NCBI RefSeq assembly: GCF_009833495.1
Contig: NZ_WUWG01000005.1
Span: 1 to 64,000, forward strand
Source of the DNA: Oceanomicrobium pacificus
GTDB taxonomy: Bacteria > Pseudomonadota > Alphaproteobacteria > Rhodobacterales > Rhodobacteraceae
DNA: 64,000 bases
Reading direction: 5' to 3'
Shown: positions 20,201 to 26,893 of the stretch, in pieces
Layout of the letters: each line of letters starts with the position of its first letter
How positions within the stretch are numbered: position 1 is the first letter of the stretch
The notes under the pieces: generated by a model
Told to the model about the DNA's origin: nothing
The model's input: the letters and a program-made list of their open reading frames with translations, nothing else
The model's database searches: none
Translations under genes and position numbers: made by a program

Positions 20201-20406
20201 GCCATTGCTCCTTTTTCGGATTCAAGCGCGTCCTATAGTCGGTGTGCGCGCGAAGGGAAAGCCGAGATTTGGCCCGACAATTGCAGGTCCGCGCCCTTTG
20301 GGCAACGTTGCCGGCGGGATTCCCGCCGCAAGAGCCCCGCAATTGATCGGATCGCCATTCGTGGTTTAAGCTTGGCGCAATTTTCAATCATAAGAGTATT
20401 GGTCCG

Positions 20407-20829
20407 ATGAAACTTCTTTCGCTTCTGCCTTGTGCCGCGCTTGTCATCGCCGGCTGTACGACAACCGCACCCACAGGGGGCGGCTCCACGCAGACCGCCG
20501 ATGTGACGCCGGTCATCTGGAAAGAAAATACACCGGTGGAGGTCCGCCGGGCCGACCGGTTCGCCTGTCAGCTTGCCGCCTTGGGCGCGACTCCGTCCAT
20601 GTCGCAGCAACAGGTCATCTCGCTGGCGGAGAAAGCCGACCCCAACAAGACCAAGGAATTTGTCGACCAGTGCATGGCGGCCAAGGGCTATACCGTGACT
20701 TTCGGCGCGATCTGCTCGGATCGTGACCTGCAGGGTGGCGTGGTCGTGGGCGCGCGGGTCGATGACCTGCCGCCGCTCAGCTCGGTCAAATGTTTCGACG
20801 GTGTCAGCGGCTTCGTGATGAAAGCCTGA
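20407..20829 (+). CDS. Small secreted lipoprotein, function unknown
   Basis: This 140-residue protein has a lipoprotein signal: MKLLSLLPCAALVIAGC, with the lipobox Cys at 17. After lipidation the mature part is short and contains four Cys residues (in RFACQL, DQCMAAKGY, AICSDRD and VKCFDG), which could form two periplasmic disulfides. The DQCMAAKGYTV segment is common in small alphaproteobacterial lipoproteins of unknown role. I do not recognise a named family. A bidirectional terminator separates it from convergent efp. Confidence 0.75.
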   Translation: MKLLSLLPCAALVIAGCTTTAPTGGGSTQTADVTPVIWKENTPVEVRRADRFACQLAALGATPSMSQQQVISLAEKADPNKTKEFVDQCMAAKGYTVTFGAICSDRDLQGGVVVGARVDDLPPLSSVKCFDGVSGFVMKA

Positions 20830-20856
20830 TCACAGGCGAAATCACCGCCTGCCAAA

Positions 20857-20888
20857 GAAAAACCCCCGACCGGAAGGCCGGGGGTTTT
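20857..20888. terminator. Bidirectional intrinsic terminator between lipoprotein gene and efp
   Basis: AACCCCCGACC (20861-20871) pairs with GGCCGGGGGTT (about 20876-20886), with A's before and T's after the stem. It can therefore act on both strands between the two convergent genes. Confidence 0.85.
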
Positions 20889-20910
20889 GTCGTTCCGGAG
20901 GTCGTCCGCG

Positions 20911-21474
20911 TCAGGCGCGTTCGACATATTCCATCGTCTCGGTGGATACGACCACCTGTTCTTCCTGACCGACGAACGGCGGCACCATTATCCGCACGCC
21001 ATTGTCGAGCACGGCCGGTTTGAAGCTGTTGGCCGCCGTCTGGCCCTTCACGGCCGGCTCGGTTTCCGCGATCGTGCAGGTGACTTTCTCCGGCAGGGTC
21101 ACGTTCAGCGCTTCGGTCTCGTAATATTCGATCTGCACCGTCATCCCGTCCTGCAGGAAGGGCCGGCGGTCGCCGAGGACGTCGGCGGGCAGTTCGATCT
21201 GCTCGAAGCTTTCGCTGTCCATGAAGGTCAGCATCCCGTCGCTCTCGTAGAGGAACTGCTGGTCCTTCTGTTCCAGCCGCACGCGCTCCACCTTGTCGGC
21301 TGAGCGGAACCGTTCGTTCAGCTTCGAGCCATTGCGCAGGTTCTTCAGTTCGACCTGCGCGAAGGCGCCGCCCTTGCCGGGCTTCACATGGGAGACTTTG
21401 ACCGCAGCCCAGAGGCCGCCATTATGCTCCAGCACGTTGCCGGGGCGAATTTCGTTGCCGTTGATCTTGGGCAT
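20911..21474 (-). CDS. efp: Elongation factor P
   Basis: This 187-residue tRNA-mimic factor rescues ribosomes stalled at proline runs. The KOW-like domain begins [20 protein letters not shown], and the modification-site loop is VKPGKGGAF with Lys34 at the tip, the residue beta-lysylated in other bacteria. OB domains 2 and 3 follow, including the family signature around [17 protein letters not shown]. The length is standard. The EpmA/EpmB modification enzymes are not in the window. A sigma-70-like promoter lies at 21513-21541. Confidence 0.97.
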   Translation of the reverse strand: MPKINGNEIRPGNVLEHNGGLWAAVKVSHVKPGKGGAFAQVELKNLRNGSKLNERFRSADKVERVRLEQKDQQFLYESDGMLTFMDSESFEQIELPADVLGDRRPFLQDGMTVQIEYYETEALNVTLPEKVTCTIAETEPAVKGQTAANSFKPAVLDNGVRIMVPPFVGQEEQVVVSTETMEYVERA

Positions 21475-21512
21475 GGATCCATTCCGTCTTGGATATCGCT
21501 GGTGTCGTGGCT

Positions 21513-21541
21513 GCTATAGTGCAGCCATGCGACCCGCGCAA
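21513..21541 (-). promoter_or_regulatory. Predicted sigma-70 promoter of efp
   Basis: On the minus strand TTGCGC (21541-21536), a 17-base spacer and TATAGC (21518-21513) are seen. The predicted transcription start is near 21506, about 30 bases before the efp ATG. Confidence 0.5.
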
Positions 21542-21572
21542 GCGGGGCAGGCCGCGCGCCGGGACAGGGGCA

Positions 21573-22163
21573 TCAGACCTCGCCCGCGCCGACGACCGAG
21601 ATCCGCTTGGCTATGTCGCGCGCCAGCAGTGCCACGGCTTCGGCCTGTGCCTGCGTCAGCGCCTCGATCGTGTCGCCGCGCACGGGCACATTGTAGGAGA
21701 AGCGGCCCGCGGTCTCCAGACTGCCGCCATTGGCTGCGACAAGGAAATACTGGCCGGTGAACCGCAGGCTCGCGCCCGGTGCACCCGCGATCCGCGACAC
21801 CTTGACGTCAAGTTGCGCGTCGGGCGCCGTCAGAAGCGGCCAGGGATCGGTCGCCACACGGGTGGTCAGCGCCCGGTCCAGATTTTCCGCCAACAGTTCC
21901 GTCATGCCGCGCTCGGGCGAATCCGCCCAGAGCGCATTGCCTGCCGACACAATCACGTTGGCACCCGCCAGAACCGCGATCTCGGTTTCGCGCGCATAGG
22001 CCGGCAGGTCGACCTGCCGGACCGACAAAGTGCGCACATTCGACCCGAGCGTCGCGGTCGGCTGGCTTTCGGGCAGCAGGTAGCGGTTCGTCGGGTCGGA
22101 GGCCGAACAGGCGGCAAGGAGCGCCACGAGCGAGAGACAGGCAAGGCGGAGGATCATGGTCAT
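21573..22163 (-). CDS. pqiC: PqiC-type outer-membrane lipoprotein
   Basis: This 196-residue lipoprotein has the lipobox LLAAC with Cys19. It matches the ABC-transporter auxiliary / PqiC family, whose members ring the outer-membrane end of the PqiB needle. Visible family features are TNRYLLPESQP early, VDLPAYARETEIAVLAG, and the C-terminal ALTQAQAEAVALLARDIAKRI helix. It lies three bases downstream of pqiB, so the operon order is pqiA1-pqiA2-pqiB-pqiC. Two ATGs (22163 and 22157) could serve as start. Confidence 0.85.
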   Translation of the reverse strand: MTMILRLACLSLVALLAACSASDPTNRYLLPESQPTATLGSNVRTLSVRQVDLPAYARETEIAVLAGANVIVSAGNALWADSPERGMTELLAENLDRALTTRVATDPWPLLTAPDAQLDVKVSRIAGAPGASLRFTGQYFLVAANGGSLETAGRFSYNVPVRGDTIEALTQAQAEAVALLARDIAKRISVVGAGEV

Positions 22164-22166
22164 CGG

Positions 22167-24536
22167 TCAGCGTCCCAGAATGATGGCATTTGGCTTGCGT
22201 TCGAGCGTGTTGGCGAGCGACGTGACGGAGCGCGCGGTCTCCCGAATGTCGCGGATCGCGGCCACGGCCTCACGGTTGAGCGGCGCGCCCGCGCCATAGG
22301 CGGCGAGCGTGGCTTCCGCCGTGTCGGCCAGCGCGTTCAGCCGGTCGACCAGATCGGGCAGGCTCTGCGCGGCCAGCGCCACCTCGTCGGCGGCATTGCC
22401 GGCCGAGGCCAGCGTGGAGTTGAGATTTTCCACCGCGCCGCCTTCTTCGAGGGCATCGAGGATCGACCGCAACTGGTCGAGTGCATCGGACAGGGCGCCG
22501 GGCAGGCGGGCCGTGTCGTCCGACCCGATCAGCACGTCGGCGGTCTCTACCAGATCGGTCAATTCGGTGACCAGATCCTCCAGCGGCAGGTCATTGGCCT
22601 TGTCGGCCACCGCGCCGATCTTGTCGATCAGGACCGGCAGATCGTCGGAGGCGAGCGCGATATTGGCAGCCGCGTCATTGGCATTGACGAGTGCGGTCGA
22701 CAGCGTCTCGGCGGTGCCATTATTGTCGATATCCTCGACGATGGAGCGCAAGGCCACGAGCGAGGCCTCGAGCTCCGCCGGGATCGCCTGCGTTTCCGCC
22801 GCGCCCACGATCGCGTCGAGATCGTCCAGCACCGTGTTGGCCGAGGCGATCAGCTCTTCCAGTGGCAGGTCATTGGCCTTGGAGGCGACATTGTTGAGAT
22901 TGTCGAGCAGGTCCGGCAGCCGTTCTGAGGCGCGGGTCACGCGGTCGGCAGCCGTGTCGACATTTTCCAGCGCGGCCAGAAGATTGTCGACGGCGCTGCT
23001 CTGTTCGATCCGGTCGATGATGCTGCGCAGTGACACGAGCGAGGCGTTCAGTTCGACCGGCACAGATTGCACATCATCCGATTGCACCAGCCCGCGCAGG
23101 TCGGCTAACAGCCCCGTCACAGCGCCCGGAACCTGCTGCGTGTCCTCCTGACCGATCAGGTTTTCCAGCCCCGCCATCAGGTTGATCGCGTTGTTGAGAA
23201 GTTCCTCCAGCGGCAGGTTGCCGACCCGTTCCAGCACACTCTCGGCCGAATTGGCGAAGGAGCCGAGTTCCGCCGGGACGCTCGGGAAGAGCGGGAAGGG
23301 ATCCGCATCCGTGTCGATGGTGGCGGGCAGGGCGTCCTCCACCTCCAGAAGCGTGACCTTCAGCGACCGCGCCAAGAGCCCCTCGGTGGCAAGCTGCGCG
23401 CGCAGGCCCTCATCCACGAGCCCTTGCAGGAAGTCGAGCGTGCCTTCAGCCGTGGTTCCGGCGGGCAGCCCGAGCCGTGTCGGACGCAGGACGATATTGG
23501 TGACCAGCTGCACCTGCGGGTTGTTCCGGTCCTCGCGGTCGATGCGGGCCGACAGGGCGATGACCTCGCCCACGCGCAGGCCACGATAATCGACAGGTGC
23601 GCCCACCTGCAGCCCGTTCACCGAACCTTCGAAAACGATTGACAGCGTCACCTGCTCGGCCTTGTCCGCATCGAAAATGCTCGCCCGCGCGGCGTCTTCG
23701 TTGGAGAAAATGTCAAAGATGACATCCTCGCTCAGCGGGCGCGTGTCCGACAGGACCGTGTCGAATGCGATTCCGCCCTGCACGAGCGAGGCAAGGCTTT
23801 CCACATTGAGCCGCGCCCCTTCGGCGCCGAGCGTGAAGCTGAAGCCGGAAATGTCCCAGAAGCGTGAACCGGAGGTGACGAAACTGTCATAGGGCGCGTT
23901 GATGAAGCCCGACACGTCTACCCCGTCGCCGAAACGGGTCAGGTCGACACTGTCGATCTGGCCGACCGTCAGCCCCTTGTAGGTGATCGGCGCGCCCGGA
24001 GAGAGAGAGCCCGCGTTGGTCGCATAGAGATTGATCCGCGTGCCCTGCGTGCCGCGCAGCACAAGCGGCCGTTCCTCCAGCCCCTTGAAACTGCGGACCG
24101 CGGTGCCCTTTTCGCTGTCCCACGAGCCTTCGATATAGACGCCCGTCAGGACCGTTTCCAACCCGCTGATGCCGCTGCTCGACACATTGGGCCGCACCAC
24201 CCAGAACTGGCTTTCCGCATCGAGGTAGGAGGCGATGCTTTCATGCACGCGCACCGACACGTCGACGGAGTTGAGGTCTTCGGCAAATTCCATATCCGTG
24301 ACATGGCCAACCTCCACGTCGCGATATTTCACCAGCGTGTGGCCGGCCTCGATGCCGGACGCATCCTCGAAGGAAATGGTGATGAGAACCCCGCGTTCGG
24401 AATAGGCTTCCCACGCGACAAGAAGCGACCCCGCAAGTGCGATGATCGGCACCAGCCAGATCAGCGAGATCCGGTCCAGAAAGGCGGTCTTGCCGCGCTC
24501 GACCTTCAGCGTGCCGGGATCGGGGGTTTCAGTCAT
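22167..24536 (-). CDS. pqiB: PqiB-type MCE protein, lipid-transport needle
   Basis: This 789-residue protein has one N-terminal transmembrane helix (about residues 23-41) and three successive MCE/MlaD domains, starting ITISFEDASGIEAGHTLVKYRDVEVG. PqiB hexamers form a tunnel spanning the periplasm. The last 340 residues are low-complexity helical and contain related units of about 93 residues. Each unit starts NLPLEELL or NDLPLEEL/DL and ends with a SERLPDLLDNLNNVASKA-type segment. E. coli PqiB has about 546 residues, so this needle tail is much longer. The start overlaps the upstream pqiA2 stop by eight bases. Confidence 0.9.
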   Translation of the reverse strand: MTETPDPGTLKVERGKTAFLDRISLIWLVPIIALAGSLLVAWEAYSERGVLITISFEDASGIEAGHTLVKYRDVEVGHVTDMEFAEDLNSVDVSVRVHESIASYLDAESQFWVVRPNVSSSGISGLETVLTGVYIEGSWDSEKGTAVRSFKGLEERPLVLRGTQGTRINLYATNAGSLSPGAPITYKGLTVGQIDSVDLTRFGDGVDVSGFINAPYDSFVTSGSRFWDISGFSFTLGAEGARLNVESLASLVQGGIAFDTVLSDTRPLSEDVIFDIFSNEDAARASIFDADKAEQVTLSIVFEGSVNGLQVGAPVDYRGLRVGEVIALSARIDREDRNNPQVQLVTNIVLRPTRLGLPAGTTAEGTLDFLQGLVDEGLRAQLATEGLLARSLKVTLLEVEDALPATIDTDADPFPLFPSVPAELGSFANSAESVLERVGNLPLEELLNNAINLMAGLENLIGQEDTQQVPGAVTGLLADLRGLVQSDDVQSVPVELNASLVSLRSIIDRIEQSSAVDNLLAALENVDTAADRVTRASERLPDLLDNLNNVASKANDLPLEELIASANTVLDDLDAIVGAAETQAIPAELEASLVALRSIVEDIDNNGTAETLSTALVNANDAAANIALASDDLPVLIDKIGAVADKANDLPLEDLVTELTDLVETADVLIGSDDTARLPGALSDALDQLRSILDALEEGGAVENLNSTLASAGNAADEVALAAQSLPDLVDRLNALADTAEATLAAYGAGAPLNREAVAAIRDIRETARSVTSLANTLERKPNAIILGR

Positions 24537-25140
24537 GGATGCGATCCTCTTCGATGGAATCCCACAGCAGGCGCGGGTCGAAACATTGCGCGGACACCAT
24601 GGTCAGCGCCACGGACAGGGCGAAACAGACCGCGGCGGGGCCGGGGTGAATATTGACGATGAAGCCGAACTGGACAAGCGCGGTCAGAATGGCGACGACG
24701 AACACGTCGACCATCGACCAGCGGCCGATGAATTCGACCACCTCGTACATGTGCAGTCGGGTCTTGCGGTTGAGGTCCCAGTCATATTGCACCGACAGCG
24801 CAAGGATGCCGATCACGAGGAATTTGCCCACGGGGATCGCGACCGAGGCAAAGAGCACCACGAAGGCGATGAACCAGGATCCGTGTAGCGCCAGTTCCAC
24901 GGCCCCACCGATGATCGTGTTGGTCATCGCCTGTCCGAGCGTCGATGTCACGAGCATCGGCATCAGGTTGGCCGGAACATAGAGGCAGAAGCCGGCAATG
25001 AGCCAGGCCCAGACCTTCTGCATGCTGGCCGGTTCGCGGCTGTGCAGCGCCTGCCCGCACAGCGGACAGTCGGTCGCGCCGGGCGTGTAGACCCGGCCAC
25101 AGGAGGTGCATCCGATGAGCCCGGCGCGCCGGGCGGTCAT
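24529..25140 (-). CDS. PqiA-domain membrane protein, second half
   Basis: This 203-residue inner-membrane protein has an N-terminal zinc ribbon (CTSCGRVYTPGATDCPLCG) and four hydrophobic segments, including LIAGFCLYVPANLMPML and WSMVDVFVVAILTALVQFG, which match one PqiA repeat. In E. coli PqiA is one polypeptide with two such repeats, while here they are separate genes. The start ATG 25140 overlaps the TGA of the upstream copy (ATGA), indicating coupled translation. An upstream in-frame ATG (25167) exists but would overlap more. It is probably the inner-membrane component of the Pqi lipid-transport system. Confidence 0.85.
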   Translation of the reverse strand: MTARRAGLIGCTSCGRVYTPGATDCPLCGQALHSREPASMQKVWAWLIAGFCLYVPANLMPMLVTSTLGQAMTNTIIGGAVELALHGSWFIAFVVLFASVAIPVGKFLVIGILALSVQYDWDLNRKTRLHMYEVVEFIGRWSMVDVFVVAILTALVQFGFIVNIHPGPAAVCFALSVALTMVSAQCFDPRLLWDSIEEDRIHD

Positions 25141-25841
25141 CCCCGCCGGGGATCGAGCATCTGCCATATCGTCCACCTGCACATGAAGCCGTCCTTGAGA
25201 GCGAGGATTACAGCCATCGCCGCGAAGGCCCAGAAGGCCGGACCAATGCCGACCGTGGCCATGCCCGCAATCTTCACCAGCGCCACCGCCGTCCCGATGA
25301 TGAACACCTCGGCCATGGACCAGGGGCGGAGCGTCTCGGCCACGCGGAACGCCTCCGCCGCGCGCCGGAAAGGCGGCCGCCCGCGCCGGAGCGGCGCGAG
25401 CGCATAGCTCAGCAGGAGCGCCCGCAGGATCGGGATCACCACGATCAGCATGGCGGTTGCAATCGAGAGCGGCAGCATAAGCCCCGTGGAAAAGGCGCTG
25501 ATCGCGTCGATGATCGACATGCGCTGTTCCAGACCCGCAGTCGAAAGCTCGAGGAAGGGGAAATAGATTGCGGCAATCATCAGTACGGCCGAGGCCAGCG
25601 AATAGGCCAGCACCCGGTCGATGGAGCCGGGGCGCGGGGCGATCAGCACATGGTTGCAACGGCTGCACCGCGCGACCTCGCCGCTCCGGGGCGGCTCCGC
25701 GCGGTGGATCATGTCGCAGGTGGGGCAGGCGATCAGTCCGGGCAATTCCCGCACTTCCGCCGAACCTGCGGACGAATGCGCCGCGGCTGCGGATGCTGGC
25801 TGGGACAGTCTGTTGCTCGATGCCTCGCTGTGCGCGCCCAT
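25137..25841 (-). CDS. PqiA-domain membrane protein, first half
   Basis: This 234-residue protein has an extended hydrophilic N-terminus, a zinc ribbon (CPTCDMIHRAEPPRSGEVARCSRCN) and PqiA-type transmembrane helices, including VLAYSLASAVLMIAAIYFPFLELS and WSMAEVFIIGTAVALVKIAG. ATG 25841 is chosen because the frame further upstream would run into tRNA-His. It heads the pqi operon. With the second copy it would make up the two-repeat PqiA of enterobacteria. The Cys-x2-Cys pairs in both proteins are intact. Confidence 0.85.
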   Translation of the reverse strand: MGAHSEASSNRLSQPASAAAAHSSAGSAEVRELPGLIACPTCDMIHRAEPPRSGEVARCSRCNHVLIAPRPGSIDRVLAYSLASAVLMIAAIYFPFLELSTAGLEQRMSIIDAISAFSTGLMLPLSIATAMLIVVIPILRALLLSYALAPLRRGRPPFRRAAEAFRVAETLRPWSMAEVFIIGTAVALVKIAGMATVGIGPAFWAFAAMAVILALKDGFMCRWTIWQMLDPRRG

Positions 25842-25975
25842 CTCGATTCCCGTTCTTTGCCGCAGTCTATCGGCGCTGCGCGCATCTGGCGAGGGGCGAA
25901 TGGGAGGGGAACGGGCAGCAGGACAGACGCGCAACCGGCACGGTCTGAACGGCATTCCTGCTGGCGGGAGGAAAA

Positions 25976-26052
25976 TGGTACCGACGCCCCGGCTCGAACG
26001 GGGGACCCCTAGATCCACAATCTAGTGCTCTAACCAACTGAGCTACGTCGGC
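25976..26052 (-). tRNA. tRNA-His (anticodon GTG), no encoded G-1
   Basis: On the minus strand the acceptor GCCGACG (5' end 26052) pairs with CGTCGGT, with the first pair a G-U wobble. It is followed by A73 and an encoded CCA. The anticodon loop TTGTGGA between CTAGA and TCTAG gives anticodon GTG. The base at position -1 is T and the discriminator is A. Both depart from the canonical G-1:C73 of tRNA-His but fit the variant known in many Alphaproteobacteria. Confidence 0.93.
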
Positions 26053-26170
26053 ACCGTGCGGCGTGAATTACATCCACCCCGCAGGGATTGCAAGGGCCGA
26101 AGTGGTCGGCGGTGGCGCTTGCATTTCAGGGCCGGGGGGGCTACCTGCGGCCTGAGAAAAGGAGACCATC

Positions 26171-26386
26171 ATGGGTATCAACAGCGAAAGCGACATCGCC
26201 GCGAATCTGCAGATCGGTCCCACCACCGAGGGCATGGTGCGCATCTATGTGGAGGGCGAGGGCGTCAGCCTGCCGCTCGATTTCGACCCCGAAGAGGCCG
26301 AGGAGATTGCCGAGGAACTGCTCGGTTCGGCCAAGAAGGCCCGCAAGATGCTCGAAGGCAAGGGCGGCAAGGGCAAGAAGGGCTGA
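26171..26386 (+). CDS. Small acidic/basic conserved protein (DUF6324-like)
   Basis: This 71-residue cytoplasmic protein starts after AAAGGAGACC at ATG 26171. The first half is beta-rich (IGPTTEGMVRIYVEGEGVSLPL). A highly acidic helix follows (DFDPEEAEEIAEELLGSAKKA), and the tail is Gly/Lys-rich. From memory it matches the DUF6324 family of Rhodobacterales, which has no known function. The charge pattern would suit a nucleic-acid or protein-binding role, but nothing shows it. It is convergent with mmcB. Confidence 0.7.
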   Translation: MGINSESDIAANLQIGPTTEGMVRIYVEGEGVSLPLDFDPEEAEEIAEELLGSAKKARKMLEGKGGKGKKG

Positions 26387-26413
26387 CCGGCCCGGCTGCC
26401 CCGTTTCCACCCG

Positions 26414-26863
26414 TCAGACCCCGTAGATCTGTGACGGCCGCGGATCGGTGAAGCCGCGCAGCCGCTCCGCCGCCGTGCGGGCGAATTTCCGCGTCAGCGT
26501 GCTGCGGCGCGCAGGCGCGAGTTTCGAGAGCGGCGCGTCGCGCTGGATTTCGGCATCATGCGCATCGGCGAGGATCAAGCCGGTCTCGTCCGGTAGCAAC
26601 TCCACCGGAAACTCCGTATCGACGGCCCAGAAATAGCGGTCGCACCAGTCCAGATAGCCCTGCCATTTCCGGTCTGTCTGGAAATCGACCCGGCTCGACT
26701 TGCATTCGATGATCCAGATCTCCCCCTTCGGGCCGAGCGCGATTACGTCGACGCGCAGGCCCCTGTCCGGCACGAATTCCGTGAGGCTGGCATAGCCGAG
26801 CGTGGCCAGATGCCGGCAGACGCCCCGCGCCAGCAACTGTCCGGGTTGCAGCAGATCTTCCAT
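26414..26863 (-). CDS. mmcB: MmcB-family DNA repair protein
   Basis: This 149-residue nuclease-fold protein has the core GLRVDVIALGPKGEIWIIEC followed by KSSRVDF. The Asp and the Glu-Cys-Lys motif resemble a PD-(D/E)XK active site, as in the MmcB family linked to mitomycin C resistance in Caulobacter. ATG 26863 is preferred to a TTG at 26878, because the TTG sits inside the LexA box. The LexA-type operator ends ten bases upstream of the ATG, so the gene is predicted to be SOS-induced. It lies just downstream of the glycosyltransferase gene but probably has its own promoter. Confidence 0.88.
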   Translation of the reverse strand: MEDLLQPGQLLARGVCRHLATLGYASLTEFVPDRGLRVDVIALGPKGEIWIIECKSSRVDFQTDRKWQGYLDWCDRYFWAVDTEFPVELLPDETGLILADAHDAEIQRDAPLSKLAPARRSTLTRKFARTAAERLRGFTDPRPSQIYGV

Positions 26864-26872
26864 GCTGCATTT

Positions 26873-26887
26873 GAACAATAGGTGAAC
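26873..26887 (-). promoter_or_regulatory. LexA box (GTTC-N7-GTTC) of mmcB
   Basis: The minus strand reads GTTCACCTATTGTTC, an exact match to the alphaproteobacterial LexA consensus GTTC-N7-GTTC. It lies 10-24 bases upstream of the mmcB ATG and 7 bases or less past the end of the upstream gene. Confidence 0.85.
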
Positions 26888-26893
26888 ATCGCG

